Positions 36,249-45,408 of a stretch of 64,000 bases of DNA are shown one piece after another. Every line of letters starts with the position of its first letter. Position 1 is the stretch's first letter. Source of the DNA: Erythrobacter sp. (GTDB lineage: Bacteria > Pseudomonadota > Alphaproteobacteria > Sphingomonadales > Sphingomonadaceae). A model generated the notes under the pieces. That model searched no databases, was not told the origin of the DNA, and saw only the letters and a list, made by a program, of their open reading frames with translations. A program made the position numbers and the translations under genes. The stretch lies in the NCBI RefSeq assembly GCF_011765465.1, contig NZ_CP050265.1, positions 2,571,501 through 2,635,500 on the forward strand, read 5' to 3'.

Positions 36249-36504
36249 AAGTGTGCGTCGCGCCCTTCTTCGCGCGATTGTCGCATTACCGGAGGGGCGA
36301 ATCGGGCGACAAGCATGGTTTACGGGCTTTTCCACCGTCATCGGCGAGTCCGCACCGGACCGCGTCGGGCAGCGGTTAAGGCGCAATTCACGGCGCTGCT
36401 GCCACTTGTATGAGCCAATGCAAGGCTCCAAGCGTTTGCGGGGGTCTTTACGGGCGGGAGCAGACGGCCCGCCGACAGGATATTCACGAAAGACGGGGCA
36501 CATC

Positions 36505-37065
36505 ATGGTTTCACGGGGCATCCCCATGCACTTTACGCCTTCGCCGCGACGCGCTCGGCGGCTCTTCGCCGGGTGCGCCGCGCTCGCCGCAGCGGGCGCG
36601 CTCGCCTTCGGCTTCGCGCCGGGGGCGCAGGCGCAGCAGACCTACGGCGTCAAGATCGACAACGACATGAGCCAATGCGCGCCAGGCAAGGGGCCGGCCA
36701 TCCGCCTGCGCATCACCGGCCTGAGGTCGAGCGCGGGCAACCTGTTCGTGCGGACCTATTTCGCCAAGGACAGCGATTGGCTGCGCTCGCGCCGCTACAT
36801 CCACCGCATCGACATGAAGCCGAGGAAGGGCGTGACCTATGCCTGCGTGCCGATCCCGCGCGCCGGGAAATACGCGATCGCGGTGCAGCACGACGCCAAT
36901 GGCAACCGGGAAAAGGACTTTTCGACCGACGGCGCGGGAATGTCGGGCGATCCCGTCATCCGCACCTTCCTCGGCATCCCGCGCCCGCCTTCGCTCGAGG
37001 AAACGACCTTCAGCGCGGGCGACGGGGTGACGCGCCTGTCGATCGAGATGCGCTACCTCGACTGA
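36505..37065 (+). CDS. Exported DUF2141 family protein
   Basis: This 186-aa protein has an N-terminal signal peptide ([24 protein letters not shown], cleavage before QQTYG), then a beta-sandwich domain. The domain has the DUF2141 pattern: [20 protein letters not shown] and [19 protein letters not shown], ending with a strand SIEMRYLD. The HDxNGN segment looks like a calcium-type loop. The function of the family is unknown. A second member lies at 51.2 kb. A later ATG at 36526 is possible. Its 3' end overlaps the convergent nucleotidyltransferase-like gene by 13 bp. Confidence 0.83.
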   Translation: MVSRGIPMHFTPSPRRARRLFAGCAALAAAGALAFGFAPGAQAQQTYGVKIDNDMSQCAPGKGPAIRLRITGLRSSAGNLFVRTYFAKDSDWLRSRRYIHRIDMKPRKGVTYACVPIPRAGKYAIAVQHDANGNREKDFSTDGAGMSGDPVIRTFLGIPRPPSLEETTFSAGDGVTRLSIEMRYLD

Positions 37066-38006
37066 TCCCGGCGGTGGCGCCACAGCGCCCACAGCACGCC
37101 GGGCGCGGCGAGCAGCGGGTGTTTCTCGCGGAAGGGCGTGACTGCGACCGGCATCCCGGTGTGGCGCTCGATCTTCCACGCGGCATAGCGCGCCGCGCCC
37201 TCGAAAGTCGTGCTCGCCTTGACCAGCCGCGCGAGGTTGAGCGGCTTGCCCAGCCTTTCGCGCCTGGCCCACCAGCGCAGCACCGCCTGCCTTTCGCGCG
37301 GGTCAAGGCGGGGGGCGATGCGTTCGCCTTCGCGGGCGAAGTCGATCCCCGCCGCCTCAAGCGCGAGCGGGAGGAGGCCGTCGAAGTGCGCGGCATTGAC
37401 CGAGAGGATGTCGTTCTCGCGTCCCGGCTTTTCGACCCGGAATTCGGCCCGATAGGTCGCGCGGAACAGCGCGCGCCAGTAATCGCCGGGCGTGCCTTCC
37501 TCCGGCCCGAGCGCCACGGCGAGCCGGGCGGCGGTGATCGCCGCGGCGGCGAGCACATCGACGACTTCGCCCCGCGCCCGGTCGTCCGCCGCCCAGGCGA
37601 GCGCGCTGGGCTGGACGAAACGCGCCCAGATCGTCGTGTCGACCCGCTCCCCGCAGGCCGCCTCGCCGAAGGTCGCGAGCCGCATGGTCGCCACCTTGGC
37701 GCGCAGGGTCGCCTCCCCGTGTGAACGTTCACGGTAACTCACGCGCGGCCAGATGCGCGCTTCGTCCGCGGCGTCTCCGGGCAGCAGAACATAGAAATCG
37801 AGCACGCCGTCGAGCGATCCGGTGCGCAGGTTCGATCCGTAGAACAGCACCGCCCGCGCGCCCGCTTCCGCGCCCAGCGCGGCGGCGAATGCGCGCACGG
37901 CGGGATCGACCGGCGCATCGAGCGCCCCGGCGATCCGCTTCAGCAGCGGCTTTTCGGGAAAATCGGACCTCTCGCCAGCAGCAAGCGGCGCGGCCTCGCG
38001 GGCCAT
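37053..38006 (-). CDS. Nucleotidyltransferase-like protein beside a lipid kinase (Tam41-like by motif)
   Basis: This 317-aa soluble protein has the nucleotidyltransferase motif AVLFYGSNLRTG (G57-S58) with LDFYVLLPGD following (D70). The segments KVATMRLATFGEAACG and RFVQPSALAWAADD recall Tam41, the mitochondrial CDP-diacylglycerol synthase (there K-Y-GVIS... and LYVAGRL-KPV). The usual second acidic residue of D-x-D is not seen. It lies 16 bp after the stop of a diacylglycerol-kinase-family gene on the same strand, so lipid head-group chemistry (phosphatidic acid to CDP-lipid) is a reasonable inference. It is not a firm identification; it could be another nucleotidyltransferase. Confidence 0.6.
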   Translation of the reverse strand: MAREAAPLAAGERSDFPEKPLLKRIAGALDAPVDPAVRAFAAALGAEAGARAVLFYGSNLRTGSLDGVLDFYVLLPGDAADEARIWPRVSYRERSHGEATLRAKVATMRLATFGEAACGERVDTTIWARFVQPSALAWAADDRARGEVVDVLAAAAITAARLAVALGPEEGTPGDYWRALFRATYRAEFRVEKPGRENDILSVNAAHFDGLLPLALEAAGIDFAREGERIAPRLDPRERQAVLRWWARRERLGKPLNLARLVKASTTFEGAARYAAWKIERHTGMPVAVTPFREKHPLLAAPGVLWALWRHRRDQSR

Positions 38007-38022
38007 GACCTGTCTCCGGCCT

Positions 38023-39069
38023 TCAGGGGGTGACGAATTCGAGTTCGGGCCCCTGGCCTATGCGATAATTGCCCGCCGGAAAAGCCTCGCCATCAAGGAT
38101 AAACTGATCCTCGATCTCGAGCGTGAATTGCGAAGCGGCGATCTGGTGAATGCCCTTTTCGCGCAGGCCGGAGGCCGCGCGCCCGCGCACGATGGCGGGA
38201 ACGGAAAGCGTGGTCAGGCGCGAGATCTGGTCGACCGCGACGAGCTTCAGCCCGTGGCGCAGCTTGCCGAAGGGAACGAGCCCGGCGGGCAACCGCTCCA
38301 GCGTGGAGGCGAACAGCGCCTGGCGGTAGGCGGGATCGCCCTTGCCGCTGTGTTCGAGCGGCGCCCCGCTCGCGCCCAGCCGTATCGTCATGCGCGCGCC
38401 CTTGCGCCACGGGTTGGAACGCGTCGCGAAGAGCGACTGGGCGAGCGCCCACAGCGCGGTCGCCCCCACGGCGAGCGAATTGAACGCGCCGAGCCGGTGC
38501 GAGACCTGCCCCGCGCGCGTCGCGGTGGTGAAGGCGCCCGCGCCGAAGATGAATCCGAAGACATGGGCCGAGGCGGGATCGTCGAGCGATTCGATCTCGA
38601 TCGGGCGACGGCGCACCGTGCCCCCGCTGTCGAGCGCCTCGATCGCGGCCTGCAGGCTCCAGTCCTTGGGCACGCCGAGATCGATCGTCAGCGCGTTGGT
38701 CTTGCCTTTCGGGAGGACCGCGATCGGCGGCCAGTCGTCGCCGAACAGGCCCGCGCCGCAGGTCAGCACGTCGCGCACCGTCCCGTCGCCGCCATTGACG
38801 ACGAGCAGGTCGATGTCGCGCGCGGCGAGATCGGCCAGCGCCTCGTGCAGCTGGCTGCGGTCGCCCGGCTGGGCGATGTGGATATGCGGGCTGATCGAAC
38901 AGTCGAGGTCGGCCCCCCGATTGCGATGGCTGCGCGGATTGTAGATCACGCCCACGACCGGCGCCTCACCGGGCGCGCGCTCGCGCCGCGCGCGCGCACG
39001 CGCGGGGCGATCGCCCGAAGCGGCGTCGCGGCGCGGCAGCTGCGCGAATTCGTAGATCGAGGTTGCCAT
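38023..39069 (-). CDS. Diacylglycerol/sphingolipid kinase family protein
   Basis: This 348-aa lipid kinase of the YegS/DagK superfamily has VVGVIYNPRSHRNRG, the nucleotide-binding NGGDGTVRDVL motif, VLPKGKTNALTIDLG, and the C-terminal beta domain ending EDQFILDGEAFPAGNY, where the DGE contacts metal. Members phosphorylate diacylglycerol, ceramide or similar lipids; in Sphingomonadales a sphingoid lipid is a fair possibility but is not shown. ATG 39069 has AGGGG upstream. It forms a two-gene operon with the nucleotidyltransferase-like gene (16-bp gap). Confidence 0.85.
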   Translation of the reverse strand: MATSIYEFAQLPRRDAASGDRPARARARRERAPGEAPVVGVIYNPRSHRNRGADLDCSISPHIHIAQPGDRSQLHEALADLAARDIDLLVVNGGDGTVRDVLTCGAGLFGDDWPPIAVLPKGKTNALTIDLGVPKDWSLQAAIEALDSGGTVRRRPIEIESLDDPASAHVFGFIFGAGAFTTATRAGQVSHRLGAFNSLAVGATALWALAQSLFATRSNPWRKGARMTIRLGASGAPLEHSGKGDPAYRQALFASTLERLPAGLVPFGKLRHGLKLVAVDQISRLTTLSVPAIVRGRAASGLREKGIHQIAASQFTLEIEDQFILDGEAFPAGNYRIGQGPELEFVTP

Positions 39070-39274
39070 GGCGGGGCCCCTATAACCGTCGGGCAGCGGG
39101 CATACCACTGCCATGTTTACTCCGTCTTGTAACATTACGACGAGCGTTGCGCGGATACATCGGTCGCCCGCGCGCATTTGCAAGTCGCAACAGGCCGAGC
39201 CGCGCCGCAGCCGCGCTGCGGGGCTGGGGGAACGCGGGGCTGGATCGCGGCGCGGGCCGCGCTAGGATCGCGCC

Positions 39275-40492
39275 ATGCTCAGCCCCGACCTGCTCGATTC
39301 CGCCCGCGCGCTCGCGCCCGACATCACCGTCCTGCGCCGCGCGATCCATGCCGAGCCCGAACTCGGCCTCGACTGCCCGATGACCATGGCCAAGGTGCGC
39401 GAAGCGCTCGCCGACCTGCCGCTCGAATGGCGCAGCGGCCCTTCGACCACGGGCGCGGTCGCGACGCTGGTGGGTGCCAAGGCGGGCGCCAAGGCGGACG
39501 GGGGCACGCGCCGCGTGCTGCTGCGCGGGGACATGGACGCGCTGCCGATGGAGGAGAAGACCGGGCTCGACTTCGCCTCGACGATACCGGGCCGGATGCA
39601 CGCCTGCGGCCACGACACCCACACCGCGATGCTGGCGGGCGCGGCGCGGATGCTGTGCGAGCGCCGGGCCGAGATCGCGGGCACGGTCGATTTCATGTTC
39701 CAGCCGGGCGAGGAGGGACACCACGGCGCGCGCTTCATGCTGGAAGACGGCCTGATCGACCCGCTCCCCGACGCCGCCTTCGCGCTCCACGTCATGCCCA
39801 ATGCCCAGCACGGGGTGCTGGCGGGCAAGCCGGCGCCGCTGATGGCGGCGGCCGACCAGTTCACCATCACCGTGACGGGCAGGGGCGGCCATGCCTCGAT
39901 GCCGCATGACTGCGCCGACCCGGTCCCGGCAGCGGCGGCGATCGTCGCCGCGCTGCAGGCGATGGTGACGCGGCGCTTCGACGCGGCGAGCGCGGTGGTC
40001 GTCACCGTGACTCAGATCCACACCGGCACGGCGCACAACGTGATCCCCGACGAGGCCATGCTGGCGGGCACGATCCGCACGCTTTCGCCCGAGCACCGCG
40101 CGAAGGTCCGCGAACTGGTCGCCGCGACCGCCGCCGACACCGCCCGCGCGCACGGGGTGGAGGCGACCTGCGAGATCGTCCCCGGCTTCCCCGTCACCCT
40201 GTGCGATCCGCGCGCGGTCGCGCTCGGCGCGAAAGTCGCGCGCGAACTCGGCGGCGATACGGGCTGGCGCGACCTTGCAGCCCCGATCATGGGCGCGGAG
40301 GATTTCGCCTATGTGCTCGAAAAGGTGCCCGGCGCGATGTTCTTCCTCGGCGTCGCGCCCGAAGGCGACGACTGGAGCGCGTGCTGCGCGATCCATTCGC
40401 CGCGGATGCACGTCGATGAAAGCGCCCTGCCCCGAGGCGCGGCGATGCTGGCGGGCTGCGCGCTCGAATTTCTCGACAACGGATTCGCCTGA
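39275..40492 (+). CDS. M20 family amidohydrolase (hippurate/N-acyl-amino-acid hydrolase type)
   Basis: This 405-aa cytoplasmic enzyme cleaves N-acyl amino acids or similar amides with two metal ions. It has GDMDALPMEEKTGLDFAST and MHACGHDTHTAML, giving the metal ligands Cys/His and His-His; then MFQPGEEGHHGARFML with the catalytic Glu-Glu, the dimerisation domain (RGGHASMPHDCADPV), and IMGAEDFAYVLEKVPG near the end. The Cys before GHDTH places it in the IAA-amino-acid hydrolase/hippuricase group. It stands alone, divergent from the lipid kinase operon with 205 bp between them. Confidence 0.9.
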   Translation: MLSPDLLDSARALAPDITVLRRAIHAEPELGLDCPMTMAKVREALADLPLEWRSGPSTTGAVATLVGAKAGAKADGGTRRVLLRGDMDALPMEEKTGLDFASTIPGRMHACGHDTHTAMLAGAARMLCERRAEIAGTVDFMFQPGEEGHHGARFMLEDGLIDPLPDAAFALHVMPNAQHGVLAGKPAPLMAAADQFTITVTGRGGHASMPHDCADPVPAAAAIVAALQAMVTRRFDAASAVVVTVTQIHTGTAHNVIPDEAMLAGTIRTLSPEHRAKVRELVAATAADTARAHGVEATCEIVPGFPVTLCDPRAVALGAKVARELGGDTGWRDLAAPIMGAEDFAYVLEKVPGAMFFLGVAPEGDDWSACCAIHSPRMHVDESALPRGAAMLAGCALEFLDNGFA

Positions 40493-40660
40493 TTCTCGCC
40501 TGGCGGAGCCTCTTGGCGACCGGATTTGTCATTTTTCGACGATTCTGTCAGGAAATCGGCAAGATTAATCCAGTGTGAACGATCTCCCCGTCTTAATTTC
40601 CTAACATATGTGAGTTAGCTTCCCACCGTCAGGTCGCGCTGAAAAGCAGGGGACGTTGCC

Positions 40661-41713
40661 ATGGGCCGGGGCAACATCACGATAGAGGACGTCGCGCGCG
40701 AGGCCGGGGTTTCGCGCCAGACCGTGTCGCGCGTGATCAATCGCAGCCCCAGCGTCAGCGCCTCGGCGCGCAGCCGGGTCGAACAGGCGATCGAGGCGCT
40801 CGGCTATGTCCCCAATGCCGCCGCGCGCCGGATGGGCGGGGCGCGCAGCTATCTCGTCCTCGCCGCGATCGAGCGCGGCCCTGCAGGCGCCGCCCTGCCG
40901 CTCGACCGAATGCTGCTCGACGGGCTCCTATGCTGCAGCGCGCAGGGCTATCACCTGATGTTCGAACAGGTTTCCGGCGAGCGCGATCTCGCCGCCGCCC
41001 TGACTTCGCTGACCCCCGACGGGGTAGTCCTGCTCCCCCCGCTCGACGAACGGCCCGGCCTCCACGAAATGCTGGCGAAACGCTCCATCGCGGTCGCCTG
41101 CCTCGGCGAAAGGCGCGAATACGGGCGCGTGCTGCCGGGCCTCGACGAAGCCGGTTTCGGCGAGGCCGCGACCGCGCGCCTGCTCGAAAAGGGTCACCGG
41201 CAGGTCGGATTCATCGGCGGGGACGGCGACCTTGCCCGTGCGCGCCGCCGGATCGAGGGCTATCGCCGTGCGCTCGCCGAGGCGGGCAGCCGGGCGCACC
41301 GCCATTTCGTCTCGGACGAGCCGCGCGACCTTGCCGGGGCGATGGACCTCGCGCGCAGCTGGCTCGCCCCGACGATCCGCCCGACCGCGATCATCGCCGG
41401 GACCGAAGCGGTCGCGCTCGGCGTGCTGCAGGTCGCGCGCGAACTGGGGCTCGTCGTGCCGCGCGACCTGTCGCTGCTCGCGCTCGAGGACACGCCGGGC
41501 CTCGCCCGCAGCCATCCCCCGATATCGAGCCTGCACCAGCCGCTGGGCGCGCTGTTCGCGGGGGCGTGCAGCCGTCTTATCGAGGTCGGCAGCGCGCCCG
41601 GACCCGACACCGCTGCGGGCGCGGTGGCAGGACCGCTTACCCCGGCGGCCTCGATCGAGCCGCACGTCTTCGCCGACCGCGCGACGATCGCGCGCGCGCC
41701 GCGGGCGGTCTGA
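40661..41713 (+). CDS. LacI family transcriptional regulator
   Basis: This 350-aa regulator has an N-terminal helix-turn-helix (TIEDVAREAGVSRQTVSRVINRS) and hinge helix (NAAARRMGG), then a periplasmic-binding-protein-like effector domain (VLLPPLDERPG, QVGFIGGDGDLARARRRIEGY, IIAGTEAVALGVLQVARELG). Such proteins repress sugar-use genes until a sugar binds. No sugar catabolic genes follow; the next genes are a chemoreceptor and a porin-like protein. AGGGGA precedes ATG 40661. A short inverted repeat, CTAAC/GTTAG at 40601-40618, in its leader could be an autoregulatory site. Confidence 0.9.
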   Translation: MGRGNITIEDVAREAGVSRQTVSRVINRSPSVSASARSRVEQAIEALGYVPNAAARRMGGARSYLVLAAIERGPAGAALPLDRMLLDGLLCCSAQGYHLMFEQVSGERDLAAALTSLTPDGVVLLPPLDERPGLHEMLAKRSIAVACLGERREYGRVLPGLDEAGFGEAATARLLEKGHRQVGFIGGDGDLARARRRIEGYRRALAEAGSRAHRHFVSDEPRDLAGAMDLARSWLAPTIRPTAIIAGTEAVALGVLQVARELGLVVPRDLSLLALEDTPGLARSHPPISSLHQPLGALFAGACSRLIEVGSAPGPDTAAGAVAGPLTPAASIEPHVFADRATIARAPRAV

Positions 41714-41852
41714 AACGCGCCGGCGATTTCTTCCCGGCACGCGCGCAATCCTTCCCCCAGACCTAGGCAATGCCCCGCGATGAGCGGGCAGGCAAACGAT
41801 CACACCCCGCCGCTATCGGTGTGCGCCCCTCCGCAGCAAGACGGGCCACCCG

Positions 41853-43706
41853 ATGCAATCGTTCAAGGACAGGATAGCCGACCTCAACCTCTCGACCCGG
41901 ATCGCCGGGCTGGTGATGCTCTCGCTCGCCATGCTCGCGCTGGTCAGTATCGGGGTGATGAAATTCGCCCTGACGTCCGAGGCGGAGCGGCTCGCGCAGG
42001 AACGCCAGGAAGCGAATATGCGGGTCGCGTGGAACGTGCTCGGCCAGTACGGCGAGGGCTTCGTCGAACGCGGCGGCGAGCTTTATATCGGCGACAAGGC
42101 GCTCGACGGCTTTTACGAGCCGGTCGACCGGGTACGCGAACTCGTCGGCGGGTCGGCGACGGTGTTCCACCGCGACCTTCGCATCACCACCAATGTCCAG
42201 AAAGCCGACGGATCGCGCGCGGTCGGCACGCGCCTCACCAGTCCCGAGGTGCGCGATGCCGTTCTGGTGCGCGGCGTGCCCTTCCGCGGGGAGGCCGACA
42301 TCCTGGGCGTGCCGCATTTCACCGCCTACGACCCGATCAAGGACGCGAGCGGCGAAGTGATCGGCGTTCTCTATTCGGGCATTCCCAAGGCCGAGTTTCT
42401 CGCCGGCGTCAACGCGACCGCGTGGATGTTCGCGCTGGTCTTCACCGCGGCGACCGTGCTGATCGGTGGCCTGATCCTCGTCGTGCTGCGCCGCAGTTTT
42501 GCGCCGCTGGCCCTTCTGTGCGGCCTGATGGACCGGCTGCGGGGCGGCGAACACGATTTCACCGTCGATTTCACGAGCCGCAAGGATGAGATCGGCACGA
42601 TCGCCTGCGCGATCGACGCCTTCCGCGATGCCGCGATTCTCCGGCAGCGCGACCAGAACAGCCAGCGCGAAGTCGTCGCGACGATCGGCCAGCGGCTCGG
42701 CCGGCTCGCCGAGGGAGATCTCACCGCACGCATCGCCCAGCCCTTCCCCGAAGCCTACGAACCCATCCGCCGCGACTACAACCGCGCGCTCGAGGCGCTC
42801 GAGCGGACCATGCTCGCGGTCATCGGCGCAGGCAATGCGATCAACACCGGCGCGAACGAGATCCGCCAGGCTTCCGACGATCTGTCGCAGCGCACCGAAA
42901 GGCAGGCGATGAACCTTTCGGAAACCGCCAATTCGATGGACCGCATCACCGAGATCGTCCGCGATTCGGCGGACAAGGCGACCGGCGCCAATACCAAGGT
43001 CGACGAAACCCGCAGCGATGCCCGGCAATCGGCCGAAGTCGTGGGCCGGGTGATCGACGCCATGCGCGCGATCGAGCAATCCTCCGGCGAAATCTCCGAA
43101 ATCATCGCGGTGATCGACGGCATCGCCTTCCAGACCAACCTGCTCGCGCTCAATGCCGGCGTCGAAGCGGCGCGGGCGGGCGAGGCGGGCAAGGGGTTCG
43201 CCGTGGTCGCCTCCGAAGTGCGCGCGCTGGCCCAGCGTTCGGCCGAAGCGGCGGCCGACGTGAAAAGCCGCATTTCGGCCTCCGCCCAGGAGGTCGAATC
43301 CGGCGTTCGGCTGGTCGGCGAGGCGAGCGATTCGCTCGAGCGGATCTTCACCAGCGTCGAGGAGATCAGCGAAGTCATCGCCGGGATCGCGGATGCCGCG
43401 CAGAGCCAGGCGGGCGGCCTCCAGCAGGTCAACGAGTCGGTGACCGAAATGAATTCGGTGACCCAGCAGAACGCCGCCATGGTCGAACAGGCGACCGCGG
43501 CCGCACGCAGCCTTGCGGACGAAGCCGACCTGCTCTCGCGCGAGATGTCCCGCTTCACTCTCGCCGCGCCGACCGGGGACGTCTTGCCCGGACCGCAGGG
43601 CGCGCCGGGCGAGGCGATCGCCCCGCCGCCCCGTCCTGCCCGGAGCGTGCAGACGCAGGGCTCGGCGGCGCTCGCCCTTGCGACGGACGACTGGTCCGAA
43701 TTCTGA
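41853..43706 (+). CDS. Methyl-accepting chemotaxis protein with single Cache-type sensor
   Basis: This 617-aa receptor has transmembrane helix 1 at about residues 17-38 and a periplasmic domain to about 190 with the single-Cache pattern (VGGSATVFHRDLRITTNV, DAVLVRGVPFRGEADILGV, YDPIKDASGEVIGVLYSGIP). A second helix (MFALVFTAATVLIGGLILVV), a HAMP region and a long coiled coil follow. The signalling hairpin tip, about residues 415-465, contains GIAFQTNLLALNAGVEAARAG. No CheR-binding pentapeptide is seen at the end. No other che genes are near. It follows the LacI gene by 139 bp. Confidence 0.92.
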   Translation: MQSFKDRIADLNLSTRIAGLVMLSLAMLALVSIGVMKFALTSEAERLAQERQEANMRVAWNVLGQYGEGFVERGGELYIGDKALDGFYEPVDRVRELVGGSATVFHRDLRITTNVQKADGSRAVGTRLTSPEVRDAVLVRGVPFRGEADILGVPHFTAYDPIKDASGEVIGVLYSGIPKAEFLAGVNATAWMFALVFTAATVLIGGLILVVLRRSFAPLALLCGLMDRLRGGEHDFTVDFTSRKDEIGTIACAIDAFRDAAILRQRDQNSQREVVATIGQRLGRLAEGDLTARIAQPFPEAYEPIRRDYNRALEALERTMLAVIGAGNAINTGANEIRQASDDLSQRTERQAMNLSETANSMDRITEIVRDSADKATGANTKVDETRSDARQSAEVVGRVIDAMRAIEQSSGEISEIIAVIDGIAFQTNLLALNAGVEAARAGEAGKGFAVVASEVRALAQRSAEAAADVKSRISASAQEVESGVRLVGEASDSLERIFTSVEEISEVIAGIADAAQSQAGGLQQVNESVTEMNSVTQQNAAMVEQATAAARSLADEADLLSREMSRFTLAAPTGDVLPGPQGAPGEAIAPPPRPARSVQTQGSAALALATDDWSEF

Positions 43707-43761
43707 GCCAATCCCCGCTGCCGCACTCCTGCCCCCGGTTTCGCATCACGAGGTCATCGCC

Positions 43762-45003
43762 ATGGAAGTCCGTTTCGTCTCCCGCCGCCTGCCCGCCTCC
43801 CGTATGATCCTGGGCGCGCTGTTCCTCGGCGCGCTCGCGCAGCCGGCCAGCGCGGACGAGATCGAGGTCGAGCCACTGGTCGATGCCCGGCTCCAGCTCG
43901 AAACGCTCGAGGTCGAGAGCCTGCCCGAAACATCGGAGGCGCTCACCCTGCGCATTCGCACCGGTGCCGAGGCGACGCGCGGGCGCTGGACGGCGCGGCT
44001 CGAAGGGCAGGCGAACATCGCCATCGTCGACAATTTCGCCGACGGGCTCGACGGGGTCACCGATCGCCCGATCATCGCCGATCCTGAAAACCTCGCGCTC
44101 TACCAGGCCTATCTCGGATACGAGGCGCCCGGCTTCGCCGCGAAGGTCGGGCGGCAGGAAATCGGCCTTAACGACGAACGCTTCATCGGGACCGCGCCGA
44201 TCCGCCAGAACGCCCAGAATTTCGACGCGGTGCGCGCGGTGTGGACGGGTGTCGAGGGGCTCACGATCGATGCCAGCTATGCCTGGGCCTTCCGTCCCTT
44301 CTGGGGCCGCGACGGCTTCGGCTCGCGCCCGGAATCGGTCGGGGGCGACAATGTCTTCGTCAATGTCGCGGTCGAAACCGGGCTCGGGACGCTTACGGGG
44401 TTCGCCTACATCGTCGATCTCGACGACGAGAACGCGCAGTCCTTCCGCCTTTCCAGCCGGACCTTCGGCGCCCGTCTCGACGGGAAGCAGGAGGTGGGCG
44501 GGGGCCTTGCCGTGTCCTATCTGGCGAGCTTCGCCCGGCAATCGGACAGCGGGCGCAATCCCAATGATTACACGGCCGATTTCCTGGTGGTGGAGGCGAA
44601 TGCCCATACCGGCGGCTGGAAGCTCGGCGCGGGGCTCGAGATCCTCGGCGCGGATGAAGGCCAGCCCTTCGCCTCGTTCCAGCGCCCGTTCAACACCGGG
44701 CTCAAGTTCCTCGGCCTCGCCGGCCGGTTCCTGCCCACCCCGCCCGACGGGCTGCGCGACTATTACGCCGCGGCGGCCTTTGCCCCGGGCGACGTCGGCG
44801 CGCTCGAAAAGGTGACGCTGAAAGCGGCCGTCCACCATTTCACCAGCGACCGGGAACTGCGCGTCTACGGCAACGAGCTCGACCTTGTCGCAAGCGCGGA
44901 TATCGCCGACACGAACGTCGCGTTGCGCTATGCCGATTACCGGGAAAGCGGGTTTTCGGCCGACACGCAGCGCTTCATGTTCCAGCTCGGCTGGATCTAC
45001 TGA
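43762..45003 (+). CDS. Outer-membrane beta-barrel protein, alginate-export/porin-like
   Basis: This 413-aa protein has a signal peptide (MILGALFLGALAQPASA) and a body of alternating amphipathic strands. It contains KVGRQEIGLNDERFIGTAPIRQNAQNFDAVRAVW, the hallmark of the alginate-export/AlgE-like barrel family, and ends in FQLGWIY with a terminal aromatic residue, as outer-membrane barrels do. It probably forms a channel for a small organic solute or sugar. It is 55 bp after the chemoreceptor gene, so sensing and uptake may share an effector. Its stop is 31 bp before the tRNA-Arg gene on the other strand. Confidence 0.75.
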   Translation: MEVRFVSRRLPASRMILGALFLGALAQPASADEIEVEPLVDARLQLETLEVESLPETSEALTLRIRTGAEATRGRWTARLEGQANIAIVDNFADGLDGVTDRPIIADPENLALYQAYLGYEAPGFAAKVGRQEIGLNDERFIGTAPIRQNAQNFDAVRAVWTGVEGLTIDASYAWAFRPFWGRDGFGSRPESVGGDNVFVNVAVETGLGTLTGFAYIVDLDDENAQSFRLSSRTFGARLDGKQEVGGGLAVSYLASFARQSDSGRNPNDYTADFLVVEANAHTGGWKLGAGLEILGADEGQPFASFQRPFNTGLKFLGLAGRFLPTPPDGLRDYYAAAAFAPGDVGALEKVTLKAAVHHFTSDRELRVYGNELDLVASADIADTNVALRYADYRESGFSADTQRFMFQLGWIY

Positions 45004-45034
45004 TATTCCGCGAGCATCTGAAGCGACAGGTAAC

Positions 45035-45111
<77 letters not shown>

Positions 45112-45408
45112 GCGGGGCGACAAGACGCTCTGTGCAGATTTCTCTAGGAGTTTTCGATGCTCTCGGAAGCTCCGGCGCTTCCTCTAAGGCTTAGCGAACG
45201 GGGTGGCAATGGCCTTGGTGTGATCGGGTTGTGATCGACTGGCCCATCGGTCTGAAAGAAGGACCCCATTGGAAATCGACACCTAGCCTTCTGCTCTGAT
45301 GGGAGAAAACGTTACTAGTATACCCTTCGCCATACCCCCTACCTCCCTTAGGTTAGCGTAAGGCAGGCTTACAGCGAGACAGGGAATATCCTCCCTTAGT
45401 CCCCGCCT

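Noticed and set aside
40601..40618. LacI operator in the leader of the LacI-type gene
   Set aside because: CTAAC/GTTAG is a short inverted repeat without the central CG usual for LacI-family operators; mentioned only as a possibility in the gene entry.
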